Shown piece by piece: positions 34,511 to 43,085 of a stretch of 64,000 nucleotides of DNA. The notes beneath the pieces are model-generated. The model was not told the origin of the DNA. It worked only from the letters and a program-made list of their open reading frames with translations, and did no database searches. The stretch covers positions 124,001-188,000 of the forward strand of contig JACQID010000006.1 of assembly GCA_016198685.1 (NCBI GenBank), in the 5' to 3' direction. Both the position numbers and the translations under genes were made by a program. Origin of the DNA: Candidatus Aenigmatarchaeota archaeon. GTDB taxonomy: Archaea; Aenigmatarchaeota; Aenigmatarchaeia; GW2011-AR5. The stretch's first letter is position 1; each line of letters begins with the position of its first letter.

Positions 34511-36775
34511 ATGGAAGAAGTTATTCTTAATGTAGGCGAATTGACTGAAAGAGCAGACTTTGGCCGAGGCATCGTGAGAATTCCCTCCAAAGAGATGAAA
34601 AGGCTAGGAATAAACGAAGGAGACGTTTTAGAAATCGAGGGAAAGCGAAAAACGGGCGCTATAGCGGTTCGCGCTTATCCTGCAGATGTAGGATTGGACA
34701 TAATAAGAATGGACGGCCTTGAAAGGAGGAATTGCGCCGCAGGAATAGGGGAGTCGGTCAAAGTCAGACGCTGCGAAATCAAGGAAGCCAAGGCCGTTAC
34801 GATAGCTCCGGCGAGAAAAGGAATCATAATCCATATGGGTGGCAATCTTCTCAAGCAGAATCTTCTCATGCGGCCTGTTCTTACGGGTGACATCATAATA
34901 CCGAATCCTGTGGTTCAGGACAGAAGATCACAGAATTCATTGTTTGAACAATTCTTCGGCATGGATTTCGGGGATTTCATGTTCACGCCTTTCGGGGACG
35001 AAAAATTCGTTGTGGTAAGCAGCGAACCGAAAGGCATCGTAAGAATAACGCGCGCAACTGACGTGGAACTCTTGCCTCAGGCAACCGCGCCTGTCGAAGA
35101 AGGCAAGATACCAGAAGTCACATATGAGGATTTGGGCGGCCTGCACGAGGAAGTCAAGAAAGTAAGGGAAATGATAGAGCTTCCGCTAAAGCATCCTGAG
35201 CTCTTTGAGCGTCTCGGAATAGAGCCGCCAAAAGGCATACTACTGCACGGCCCGCCCGGTACAGGCAAGACGCTGCTTGCAAAAGCCGTAGCTAACGAGA
35301 GCGGTGCCAAGTTCTTTGTCATAAACGGACCTGAAGTCATGAGCAAATTCTATGGTGAATCGGAAGAGAATATACGTAAGGTCTTTGAGCAGGCTGAGAA
35401 GAATGCGCCAAGCATAATCTTTATCGATGAGATAGATGCCATAGCGCCGAAGCGCGAGGAAGTGCGCGGTGAAGTTGAGAAACGCGTAGTGTCGCAAATG
35501 CTCACGCTAATGGACGGGCTGAAATCAAGAGGCAAGATAATCGTCATAGGCGCAACAAATATACCGAATGCGCTTGATCCGGCATTAAGAAGGCCGGGCC
35601 GCTTTGATCGGGAGATAGAGATAGGCATACCCAACAAAGAAGGAAGAAGAGAGATATTGCAGATACACACAAGGGGCATGCCGCTTTCCAAAGACGTCAA
35701 CGTAGAAAATATAGCGTCTATAACCCACGGTTATGTAGGCGCGGACATACAGGCGCTCTGCAAGGAAGCTGCAATGCATGCATTAAGACGGGTGCTTCCT
35801 GATATCACATCAATAAAGGAAGATAAGCCAATAGATCCGGAGATAATAAAGAAGCTCACGGTAACGGATGAAGACTTCAATTATGCTCTTAAGATGGTGG
35901 GACCTTCGGCAATGCGCGAGGTTCTGATAGAAGCTCCGAATGTGAAATGGACCGACATAGGAGGCCTTGAGTATGTCAAGCAGTCATTGATAGAAGCTGT
36001 TGAATGGCCCATGAAGTTCCCTGAATCATTTAAGCGCTTGGGAATACGCCCGCCGACAGGAATACTGCTTTATGGCCCGCCCGGATGCGGAAAAACGCTG
36101 CTTGCAAAGGCCGTAGCAAGCGAGAGTGGGGCCAACTTCATCTCAATAAAAGGACCGGAATTGCTTTCCATGTGGGTGGGCGAATCCGAACGGCACATAC
36201 GTGATGTCTTCCGCCGTGCAAAGCAGGTATCCCCAAGCGTAATATTCTTTGATGAAATAGATGCGCTTGTGCCAAGACGCGGTTCCGCAGGAGATACGCA
36301 GGCCACGGAGCGTGTAGTATCGCAATTGCTCACGGAAATCTCCGGATTGGAAGACCTGCATGATGTAGTGGTACTGGCCGCAACCAATAGGCCTGACATA
36401 GTGGATCCTGCCTTATTGAGACCCGGAAGATTTGACAGGCAGATACTTGTGACCACGCCCGATGAAAAGGCAAGGCTGCAGATATTGAAAGTCCATACGA
36501 AAGACATGCCGCTTACAAAGGATGTATCCCTTGAAAGGCTGGCAAAAGAGACGGAAGGATTCTCCGGCGCGGATCTTGAGGCTTACGTCAGGGAAGCTGC
36601 AATGAATGCCATGAGAAAGGACATAGATTCCAAGGAAGTCACCAGAAAAGACTTTGAATCCGTATACAAGGAAATGAAGCCTTCTGTCAGCGAAGACATG
36701 AACAAGTATTACGAGAACACGATGAAGAAAAAGAAGCAGCAGAAGATGGAAGAAGATGTCATTTACACGGGCTGA
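34511..36775 (+). CDS. cdc48: Cdc48/VAT-type AAA ATPase
   Basis: A 754-residue double AAA ATPase. The N-domain ([20 protein letters not shown]) is the double-psi beta-barrel plus 4-stranded half typical of VAT/p97. D1 has [14 protein letters not shown] and [16 protein letters not shown]2 has [14 protein letters not shown] and [15 protein letters not shown]. Both arginine fingers ([16 protein letters not shown]) are present, so both rings should be active. It unfolds proteins for the proteasome or other targets. The C-terminal tail [16 protein letters not shown] lacks a clear HbYX motif. A strong ribosome site (GGGAGGGG) precedes the ATG at 34511. Confidence 0.96.
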   Translation: MEEVILNVGELTERADFGRGIVRIPSKEMKRLGINEGDVLEIEGKRKTGAIAVRAYPADVGLDIIRMDGLERRNCAAGIGESVKVRRCEIKEAKAVTIAPARKGIIIHMGGNLLKQNLLMRPVLTGDIIIPNPVVQDRRSQNSLFEQFFGMDFGDFMFTPFGDEKFVVVSSEPKGIVRITRATDVELLPQATAPVEEGKIPEVTYEDLGGLHEEVKKVREMIELPLKHPELFERLGIEPPKGILLHGPPGTGKTLLAKAVANESGAKFFVINGPEVMSKFYGESEENIRKVFEQAEKNAPSIIFIDEIDAIAPKREEVRGEVEKRVVSQMLTLMDGLKSRGKIIVIGATNIPNALDPALRRPGRFDREIEIGIPNKEGRREILQIHTRGMPLSKDVNVENIASITHGYVGADIQALCKEAAMHALRRVLPDITSIKEDKPIDPEIIKKLTVTDEDFNYALKMVGPSAMREVLIEAPNVKWTDIGGLEYVKQSLIEAVEWPMKFPESFKRLGIRPPTGILLYGPPGCGKTLLAKAVASESGANFISIKGPELLSMWVGESERHIRDVFRRAKQVSPSVIFFDEIDALVPRRGSAGDTQATERVVSQLLTEISGLEDLHDVVVLAATNRPDIVDPALLRPGRFDRQILVTTPDEKARLQILKVHTKDMPLTKDVSLERLAKETEGFSGADLEAYVREAAMNAMRKDIDSKEVTRKDFESVYKEMKPSVSEDMNKYYENTMKKKKQQKMEEDVIYTG

Positions 36776-36780
36776 TTTTT

Positions 36781-36900
36781 TTATTTCAGGACTTTTTCCA
36801 TTAAAATATCGCCCGTCTCTCTAAACGTGTTCTTTTTATGAAATTTTATAGCCAGGGAATTTCTGTGCGCAAGCATGTACAAATGCGTCACGCCACTATT
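36781..36900 (-). pseudogene. C-terminal remnant of a GNAT acetyltransferase
   Basis: On the minus strand, directly after the stop of the HNH gene and in a different frame, about 39 codons read GVTHLYMLAHRNSLAIKFHK then KNTFRETGDILMEKVLK and a stop at 36781. This matches the last two strands of GNAT acetyltransferases (L-x-V-x-x-x-N-x-x-A-I-x-[FL]-[YH]-x-K-x-x-F-x-x-x-G). No start codon or acetyl-CoA-binding part is nearby. The fragment ends exactly where AT-rich HNH-gene DNA begins, so an insertion or deletion seems to have replaced the front of this gene. Confidence 0.6.
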
Positions 36901-37585
36901 CAATTTTATCGTGTTTTTTCAAATTACATTTAGCACAAAGAATTCTAACGTTTTTTTCAGTAATACTACTTCCACCCTTAGAAAATGGCAAATCGTGATC
37001 ATAATGTAAATTTTTGGTGGAATCGCAAAGAACGCATGTACCTTTGTCTCTTTTCCAAACTGCAATTTTAACACCTGTCGGTATAAGTCTATTGTGTTCC
37101 TCAACATCTTTTCCTTTAGGTATTTCAATATGCTCATCAACAGGCTCAAGTATAAATTTTATAACTTTTCTACTATTTGAAATTCTTGTTTCATAATTAA
37201 TCAGGGAAAATAATCCTTTCTCCGACCAAATTCCAGAATTTAATTTTTCAAAAACAAGTATTTTTTCAGGAGAAATCAACCCTTTTTTATAATCCTCAAC
37301 AGCTTTCACAAATTTGCCATTTTCTGTCAATGTTCCATTATCAGTCCATATTGGTTGATCAATTTTCTTTGGTTCAGGATTCTGTTTGGATTTTGGAACA
37401 TCGTGTCCTTCATAAATTAATAAATTTTTAACCATGTCTATTTCATCATCGTAGGGAGCACCCGGTCTAACAGACATTAAAATAACAGAAATTCCTTTTT
37501 TGATATGAAAATTCATTCCTCTTTGAATAGTATTTAGATGAATCTTGTTGCACATTTCACGATAAGATAAAATTTCATCTTTCAT
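36896..37585 (-). CDS. SRA-like domain plus HNH endonuclease (modification-dependent restriction type)
   Basis: A 229-residue protein. The C-terminal 60 residues are a zinc-HNH nuclease: CVLCDSTKNLHYDHDLPFSK, GGSSITEKNVRILCAKCN. The N-terminal part resembles an SRA/YDG domain: LLIYEGHDVPKSKQNPEPKK, then WTDNGTLTENGKFVKAVEDY and KILVFEKLNSGIWSEKGLFS. SRA-HNH proteins cut DNA that contains modified cytosine. The SRA part is identified by order of motifs and is less certain than the HNH part. The gene is much more AT-rich than its surroundings and lies between gene remnants, so it looks recently acquired. No methylase partner is present, as expected for a type IV enzyme. Confidence 0.8.
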   Translation of the reverse strand: MKDEILSYREMCNKIHLNTIQRGMNFHIKKGISVILMSVRPGAPYDDEIDMVKNLLIYEGHDVPKSKQNPEPKKIDQPIWTDNGTLTENGKFVKAVEDYKKGLISPEKILVFEKLNSGIWSEKGLFSLINYETRISNSRKVIKFILEPVDEHIEIPKGKDVEEHNRLIPTGVKIAVWKRDKGTCVLCDSTKNLHYDHDLPFSKGGSSITEKNVRILCAKCNLKKHDKIE

Positions 37586-37624
37586 ATAATCATTAATTTA
37601 TCTGAAGTTTATTAATATTTCTAA

Positions 37625-37765
37625 ATGGGCGTCCGGTTAATTATAGGCATAGATCCGTACGAATATGAATGGAAAAGAGACAACGTGAAGATGATACGTT
37701 GCGATGCAACAGATTACGATCGCGTGGCTTTACTATTATGCAGAATACATCCTCCTGATTCATAG
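37625..37765 (+). pseudogene. Possible gene fragment, 46 codons
   Basis: The frame begins ATGGGCGTCCGG and reads MGVRLIIGIDPYEYEWKRDN, then VKMIRCDATDYDRVALLLCR and IHPPDS. The pattern resembles the end of small archaeal Rossmann proteins of the UPF0146 kind (V-x-x-x-x-D-x-T...LI-x-x-I-[RH]-PP). It is far too short to be a whole protein of this kind. It lies on the other side of the AT-rich HNH gene from the GNAT remnant. It may also be a genuine small gene; confidence is low. Confidence 0.35.
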
Positions 37766-37780
37766 TAGCTGTAAATCGGT

Positions 37781-38314
37781 TTACTTGTGATACTCCTTCC
37801 AGACTTCAACAAACTTCTCAAAGTTTGTAAGAATCTGGCGGCCTTCCATGCCGAGTTCCGGATTGAAGCAGACCACAAAGAATGGGTTCTCGGCTTCCTG
37901 AAGGATTTCATATTCATAGGCTTTTGATGATGCTATGACGTTGAAGTTCTCAGGTACTGACGAGAATCCGAAGTTGGAAGCTTTGCCGGCTATGAAATTC
38001 TTTTTCATATCGAGCGTTAACGGGCAGGGTTTCTTTATCAAGACAGTTTCAGTCTTGCCGAATTTCATCGGGGTTACTTCGGCTTCGTAAGCCGCGCCAA
38101 TGAAGAGTCCGCCTGTGCCTATTCCCAAAACAGGAACTTCGGATTTGTCGAGAATATCGAGATTGGCTTCCATGTTTTTAGGGTCGCCATCAGAGAGTAT
38201 GTAGCCGCCGGCCTTGGCTTTCAGCGCCTCGGCAGGTTTCATAATGATGTTTTTCGATTTTAGAAAGCGCGAAATTTCCTGTGCGCCTGAGCCGTTGTCA
38301 ACTATCACTATCAT
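37781..38314 (-). CDS. Class I glutamine amidotransferase-like protein lacking catalytic residues
   Basis: A 177-residue protein with the class I GATase fold, closest in order to the small subunit of archaeal GMP synthase. It begins MIVIVDNGSGAQEISRFLKS. The nucleophile elbow, normally PxLGICLGHQ, reads PVLGIGTGGLFIGAAYEAEV, so the cysteine is gone. The FHPE motif is CFNPELG, so the histidine is also replaced. It cannot hydrolyse glutamine in the usual way. It may bind a nucleotide or act as a regulatory partner. Its remaining core and length look maintained, so it is likely expressed. Confidence 0.75.
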   Translation of the reverse strand: MIVIVDNGSGAQEISRFLKSKNIIMKPAEALKAKAGGYILSDGDPKNMEANLDILDKSEVPVLGIGTGGLFIGAAYEAEVTPMKFGKTETVLIKKPCPLTLDMKKNFIAGKASNFGFSSVPENFNVIASSKAYEYEILQEAENPFFVVCFNPELGMEGRQILTNFEKFVEVWKEYHK

Positions 38315-38365
38315 ATTCCCACTGATTTTATTTCATGAACAACCTTTTTATATTAAATTTATTTC

Positions 38366-39244
38366 TCATAAAGTCGTTACCAATGGTTCAGCGCCCACAA
38401 TTAGCGTGTGTTCATGCTGGCTGACCATCCCGGTTTCTCTAAGAGGCGGATACTCATATAAAATTCCTTTTTCTTTGAGCTCGCGCAGAGAGAGTCTGGT
38501 CTTGAATAATGAATCAAAAGGCAGCCATCTTTCTGCAAACGGAAGACCGCCAAACTTATCCGCAAACTCCATGGCTTTGCGTGCGTCCATGTTGCGTATG
38601 GGCTTCTTGCCGGTAAGCATGTATATGAGAACAGGCGATGATTCTTTGACGAAGCCGCGGCCGTCTGTTGCAAATGGTTCTATGGCAATTGCCTGCCCTT
38701 CCTTGAGACTCACGTTACCTGTTACTGCTATGTTAGGTATCTGGGGTGATGCGTGCAGGAAATATCTGTCAAGGCCATGGCCGGTAAGATTTGAGACGGG
38801 CTTGTATCCGCATGATTTTATTGTCTCTTCTATCTTAGTTGATATTTCTGAGACCTTTACGCCCGGCTTCACAATTTTTATGGCTTCTTCGAGAGCAAGG
38901 CGGGATGCATCGGAAAGCTTCTGTAGCTCAGGAGAAAATGCCACGGTTTTTGCCGTATCAGCAACGTAGCCGTCTACATGAACGCCTATATCTATCTTGA
39001 GTATAGAATTTTCAGGTATTGCGGTTGTATCGTTCTTGTATGGAGTATAATGTGCAGCTATTTCGTTTAGGGAAAGATTGGCCGGGAATGCAGGCTCACC
39101 GCCAAGCTTTCGCGTTTCGGTTTCTATGAACTCAGCAAGGTCAAGAAGCTTCACGCCTGGTTTTGCTTTCTTTGCTGCTGCGTCTCGTACATGCGAAGCT
39201 ATCTTTCCGGCTTTGATATATTTTTCCTTTACGTCAGAATCCAT
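38366..39244 (-). CDS. map: Methionine aminopeptidase, type II
   Basis: A 292-residue pita-bread metallopeptidase. Metal ligands can be seen in LKIDIGVHVDGYVADTAKTV (two aspartates), NLTGHGLDRYFLHASPQIPN (histidine), GQAIAIEPFATDG (glutamate) and the C-terminal glutamate near QHEHTLIVG. The type II insertion lies between about 165 and 230. It removes the first methionine from new proteins. Start and length are standard for archaea. It is divergent from the pyrF cluster. Confidence 0.95.
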   Translation of the reverse strand: MDSDVKEKYIKAGKIASHVRDAAAKKAKPGVKLLDLAEFIETETRKLGGEPAFPANLSLNEIAAHYTPYKNDTTAIPENSILKIDIGVHVDGYVADTAKTVAFSPELQKLSDASRLALEEAIKIVKPGVKVSEISTKIEETIKSCGYKPVSNLTGHGLDRYFLHASPQIPNIAVTGNVSLKEGQAIAIEPFATDGRGFVKESSPVLIYMLTGKKPIRNMDARKAMEFADKFGGLPFAERWLPFDSLFKTRLSLRELKEKGILYEYPPLRETGMVSQHEHTLIVGAEPLVTTL

Positions 39245-39317
39245 GGAGTTAGTTGATGGGTAAAGCTTAAAAAATGCGGCTTATCAGCTTTAAAAAAATT
39301 ATTTCAGATGTAAGATT

Positions 39318-39998
39318 ATGTTTGACAGGGACCATGGCATAATAATATCTTGCGACATTTCGTCAAAACAAAAACTAAAGCAGCTTGTTGCATCAACATG
39401 TTTCATAGATGGAATAGTAGGGTACAAACTTGGTTTTGTCTTGGGCCTAGAACTCGGGCTTCTCAATGCAATGGACGTCATCAGGGATGAGTGCGAGTTG
39501 CCGGTGATATATGATCATCAGAAAGCAGCTAACGACATACCCGGCATGGGCATAAAATTCGCTGAGGTGATGAAAGCCGCACGAATGGATTCTGCCATTC
39601 TTTTCCCTTTTACAGGAATTGAAGCCGAGAAAAGTTGGATAGCCGCGCTTCAGAAAAACGGCATCATGCCCATGGTCGGCGGAGAGATGACGCATCCGGG
39701 ATTTTTCGATTATATTAAACAGGACGCTCCGGAAAAAATATATTCAGTTGCAGCATCGATGGGAGTGGGCTTTTTTGTCGTTCCGGGAACAAAACCGGAG
39801 AGAATAAAGGAAATAAGTCAAATGTTTCCAGAAAAGAAGTTCTGTTTTCCGGGCATAGGAACGCAGGGCGGGGACCTTGCGAAGGCATTTGAAAGCGCGC
39901 CTGGGTCTTCCTATGCCATAATAGGCTCAGCAATCTACGACGCAAAGAACCCTTCAGAAAGCGCAAGGGCGTTTGCGAGCATAGCAAAGAGGTTCTGA
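39318..39998 (+). CDS. pyrF: Orotidine 5'-phosphate decarboxylase (variant motif)
   Basis: A 226-residue TIM barrel. The first strand is GIIISCDISSKQ, the lysine strand is IVGYKLGF and the catalytic strand reads VIYDHQKAANDIPGMG; the usual D-x-K-x-x-D is replaced by the spaced variant DxxKxxxD. The phosphate loop is FPGIGTQGGD and the end strand YAIIGSAIYDA. It makes UMP from OMP, the last step of the pathway. It is the first gene of a tight cluster with pyrE one base after its stop, which supports the assignment. Confidence 0.88.
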   Translation: MFDRDHGIIISCDISSKQKLKQLVASTCFIDGIVGYKLGFVLGLELGLLNAMDVIRDECELPVIYDHQKAANDIPGMGIKFAEVMKAARMDSAILFPFTGIEAEKSWIAALQKNGIMPMVGGEMTHPGFFDYIKQDAPEKIYSVAASMGVGFFVVPGTKPERIKEISQMFPEKKFCFPGIGTQGGDLAKAFESAPGSSYAIIGSAIYDAKNPSESARAFASIAKRF

Positions 39999-39999
39999 T

Positions 40000-40707
40000 A
40001 TGGACAAAAAAGATTTCCTGCAATTGTTACTAGAAAAAGGAGCCATGCGCATGGCCCAATATGAAAAAGACTTTTTCGTATTCAAAAGCGGCAGGCGCTC
40101 GCCGAACATGATAAACCTGCGCGGAATGACAGACGGCGAATCGTTGGAGGGACTGAAGAAAGCGTATGCCGATCAAATCAAACAGCTTCTTGACGAAGGC
40201 AAGATAGAGGACTTTGATTTTATATTCGGACCTGCGTATGCTGGGATAAGCCTTGCCTGCCTTGCGTGCGAAGGGCTCTACGAGCTTCATGGCATGAACA
40301 AACGCTACCTTTACGACAGGAAAGAAAGCAAGGGATACGGCGACAAAGCAATGGATGATGCCATAGTCGGCGCGGGCCATTTCACACCCGGCGCGAAGAT
40401 ATTGATGATCGATGACGTCATAACTACAGGCAGCACAAAGACAGATGCAATGAAAAAACTGGAAACGCTTGGTGAGCACAAAATTGTCGGGCTTGTTCTG
40501 GCCGTCGACAGGCAGGAGAAGCTTGGGGATGCGGAACGCGCCGAGGAAAAAAGCGCCACAGAGCGACTGGAAGACGCAGGCATCAAGGTATTTCCGATAT
40601 TAACGATGAAGGATATTTTCAGCATCATAAACGAATATCTTACCCTTCAGGACAAGATAAACTGGATCGAATATTACAGGAAATACGGGGCGGTAAAGCT
40701 TGGCTGA
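40000..40707 (+). CDS. pyrE: Orotate phosphoribosyltransferase
   Basis: A 235-residue type I phosphoribosyltransferase. The PRPP loop is ILMIDDVITTGSTKTDAMKK near residue 130, and YDRKESKGYGDKAMDDAIVG is the flexible catalytic loop. FIFGPAYAGISLACLA is the N-terminal phosphate/PP loop. It joins orotate to PRPP. The protein is longer than the minimal archaeal enzymes and resembles the E. coli/yeast form. The stop overlaps the pyrD start by 8 bp. Confidence 0.94.
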   Translation: MDKKDFLQLLLEKGAMRMAQYEKDFFVFKSGRRSPNMINLRGMTDGESLEGLKKAYADQIKQLLDEGKIEDFDFIFGPAYAGISLACLACEGLYELHGMNKRYLYDRKESKGYGDKAMDDAIVGAGHFTPGAKILMIDDVITTGSTKTDAMKKLETLGEHKIVGLVLAVDRQEKLGDAERAEEKSATERLEDAGIKVFPILTMKDIFSIINEYLTLQDKINWIEYYRKYGAVKLG

Positions 40708-41623
40708 TCTTTCCGTGAAAATGGCCGGCATGGATTTTCGTTCCTGTATATTCAACGCAGCAGGACCTAAAGATGTCACGCTGAAGGAACTCGAAACAAT
40801 AGGCGCATCGCGTTCTGCCGCCATAACCATGAAATCGTGCACAAAGGAGCCGCGGCAAGGCAACGAGGAGCCGCGATATTACGCGCTTGACATGGGTTCT
40901 ATAAATTCCATGGGATTGCCCAATCTTGGGTACAAGGAATACGTGAAGTTTCCTTCTTTGCTGAAGAGTTTTGGCAAACCTGTAATAGCAAGCGTTTCAG
41001 GACTATGCCTCGAAGATAATATACAGATATTGGAAGCATTCAATGATTCGGAAGTTTCGGCAATCGAATTGAATCTTTCATGCCCCAACATCAAGGGAAA
41101 GCCGCAGATAGGGTATGATTTTGCCCAGATGGACGAGGTGCTTAAGGAGGCTCTGAGAATATCTAAAAAGCCCATGGGAGTGAAGCTTCCGCCATATTTC
41201 GATTTCATACATTTTGAAGAAGCTTCAGGCATACTTAAGAGACGGAAGCCTGCGTTTGTCAGTTGCATCAATTCAATAGGCAATGCGCTTGTGATAGATG
41301 CGGAGAAAGAAGCTCCTGTCATAAAGCCGAAGGGCGGATTCGGGGGATTAGGAGGCGCGTATATAAAATACACGGCTCTTGCAAATGTAAGGAAGTTTTA
41401 TGAAATGATTGAGATGCCCATCATAGGAGTAGGCGGCATTTCCTCAGGGAAAGACGCATTCGAGTTCATACTGGCAGGTGCATCAGCTGTGCAAATAGGC
41501 ACGGCATTCATGGAGGAAGGACCAATGATTTTTGGAAGAGTTCATGATGAATTAGCTTCGTTCATGGCAAGAAAAGGTTATACGCGCCTTGATGATTTTC
41601 GCGGCAGACTCAAGCAGGCATAA
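40700..41623 (+). CDS. pyrD: Dihydroorotate dehydrogenase, class 1A-like
   Basis: A 307-residue FMN-dependent TIM barrel. NSMGLPNLGYKEY, ELNLSCPNIKGKPQIGYDF (catalytic cysteine) and SCINSIGNALVIDAEKE with IKPKGGFGGLGGAYIK match the fumarate-using class 1A enzymes rather than class 1B. No pyrK is present in the window, which fits class 1A. It oxidises dihydroorotate to orotate. In archaea the 1B type with PyrK is more usual, so this may come from a bacterial source. The start GTG or TTG at 40700 sits within the end of pyrE. Confidence 0.9.
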   Translation: MADLSVKMAGMDFRSCIFNAAGPKDVTLKELETIGASRSAAITMKSCTKEPRQGNEEPRYYALDMGSINSMGLPNLGYKEYVKFPSLLKSFGKPVIASVSGLCLEDNIQILEAFNDSEVSAIELNLSCPNIKGKPQIGYDFAQMDEVLKEALRISKKPMGVKLPPYFDFIHFEEASGILKRRKPAFVSCINSIGNALVIDAEKEAPVIKPKGGFGGLGGAYIKYTALANVRKFYEMIEMPIIGVGGISSGKDAFEFILAGASAVQIGTAFMEEGPMIFGRVHDELASFMARKGYTRLDDFRGRLKQA

Positions 41624-41720
41624 TATGGAATATGATAGGGTCATACTTTGACTATGCAATCGCAAGAAACTATTAGCATAGGGCAAGCAGGCATGAATAT
41701 GGAATATGATAGGGTCATAC
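41611..41720 (+). repeat. Imperfect direct repeat at the pyrD/pyrC junction
   Basis: CAAGCAGGCAT plus AATATGGAATATGATAGGGT and CATAC occur at 41611-41646 and again at 41684-41720, differing only by one inserted G. The first copy covers the pyrD stop and would open a short dead frame; the second covers the true pyrC start. This is a local tandem duplication of about 73 bp whose middle has diverged. It duplicates the ribosome site region of pyrC. Confidence 0.85.
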
Positions 41721-42874
41721 ACGGAAGGATAGTCGATCCTGTAACCGGCGTTCAGGAAGCTTACATAGGCATAAATGGAGGAATAATCCGGAAGGTTTCA
41801 GGCAAGGAATTGCGTTCTCCTGACATTACCACGATATTGCAGGATCATTATATTTTTCCGGCATTCATAGACCCGCACGTTCATTTGCGCGAGCCCGGAT
41901 GGGAGCACAAGGAAGATTTTCTTACAGGCAGCGAGGCTGCGCTCAATGGAGGAGTTCATACGGTGCTTGACATGCCCAACCTTCCCGAACCGGTGACAAC
42001 GCCTGAAAGATTGCTGAAGAAAATCACGCTTTCCCGGAAAGCGAAAGTGGACGTGCGCCACTTCGCAGGGATTGGCAAGCTTGATCTTATACGGGAAAAC
42101 GCAAGGCTTGCCATAGGATACAAAATTTACACTGCCAAAAGCACAGGCGGCATGATGCTTGACTGGGAAAATGCCGAGAAAGCATGCCGCTTGATTGCGG
42201 CCACAGGCAAGCCTGTGACATTTCACTGCGAGGACGAGATGCTTTTTACCCAAAATGAATTTCATGGCGATGCGCGGCCCCCTGAATCCGAGGTTTCCGC
42301 GATAGTGAAAGCGGCTGATTTGATAAGAAAAACCCACATAAACGGAAATATAGCTCATGTATCGACAAAAGAAGGGCTGGCGGCTGCTAGGGAACACCAG
42401 CTTATGCATGAGATAACGCCTCATCATCTCTATTTCAACAGGGAAAGCGCAGCAGGCCCGTTGTTTAAAGTGAATCCGCCTTTGCGTAGCCGGGCTGACA
42501 ATGCAGCTTTACTGGATTCTGTACGTCATGGAGAATGCATGCTGGCAACAGATCATGCGCCTCATACTATTGCAGAGAAACTTTCATCCAATCCGCCCTC
42601 AGGGATGCCGGGATTGGATACTTACGGCAATTTTGTTCTATGGCTGCTGCGAGCAAAATATGTCAGCCCGTCTGCTGTTGCCAAGATAACGAGCTATAAT
42701 GCCTCTAAATTTTTCAGCATAGCCGGCGGGCGCATAGCAGAAGGTTTTCCTGCAAAGTTCACTGTTCTTGGAACAGAAGGCGAAAGTATCATAAGAAATG
42801 CAGACATGAAGACGAAATGCGGCTGGACTCCGTTTGATGGAGTCACGTTCCCTGGAAAAATAATACGCCTTTAG
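41699..42874 (+). CDS. pyrC: Dihydroorotase
   Basis: A 391-residue amidohydrolase from ATG 41699 (MEYDRVIHGRIVDPVTG). Starts at 41648 or 41693 would add residues created by a tandem duplication. FPAFIDPHVHLREPGWEHKE holds the HxH zinc ligands, ITPHHLYF a further histidine and LATDHAPHT the final aspartate. The carboxylated lysine is expected in IGYKIYTAKS. It closes carbamoyl-aspartate to dihydroorotate. It is the end of the pyrFEDC cluster. Confidence 0.94.
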   Translation: MEYDRVIHGRIVDPVTGVQEAYIGINGGIIRKVSGKELRSPDITTILQDHYIFPAFIDPHVHLREPGWEHKEDFLTGSEAALNGGVHTVLDMPNLPEPVTTPERLLKKITLSRKAKVDVRHFAGIGKLDLIRENARLAIGYKIYTAKSTGGMMLDWENAEKACRLIAATGKPVTFHCEDEMLFTQNEFHGDARPPESEVSAIVKAADLIRKTHINGNIAHVSTKEGLAAAREHQLMHEITPHHLYFNRESAAGPLFKVNPPLRSRADNAALLDSVRHGECMLATDHAPHTIAEKLSSNPPSGMPGLDTYGNFVLWLLRAKYVSPSAVAKITSYNASKFFSIAGGRIAEGFPAKFTVLGTEGESIIRNADMKTKCGWTPFDGVTFPGKIIRL

Positions 42875-43026
42875 CCGAATTTTCCAAGGATGGTATCCAA
42901 TTCATCCAGTACTATAACAAGAATGAGTGCCAGTATGTTGAAAGGCACGTTATGCACAGCAACAACGTATAAATATACAAGTGTGCCTGTAGGGAGATTT
43001 TTCACAAAACCCGAAATGATGCCCAT
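42871..43026 (-). CDS. Possible 51-residue membrane protein
   Basis: On the minus strand a frame beginning MGIISGFVKNLPTGTLVYLY continues with VVAVHNVPFNILALILVIVL and DELDTILGKFG. It has one strongly hydrophobic stretch of about 28 residues and acidic ends. The stop lies within the last bases of pyrC on the other strand. No homologue is known to me. It fills the otherwise empty gap between pyrC and the HAD gene. Confidence 0.5.
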   Translation of the reverse strand: MGIISGFVKNLPTGTLVYLYVVAVHNVPFNILALILVIVLDELDTILGKFG

Positions 43027-43085
43027 TATATCACATTGATATATGCAAGTGTCTTTAAATTTTATTGAAGAGAGTAAAAAATGAC

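Noticed and set aside
36896-37585. HNH gene as a homing endonuclease or intron remnant
   Set aside because: It has its own start and stop, an N-terminal SRA-like domain, and neither intron nor intein sequence surrounds it.
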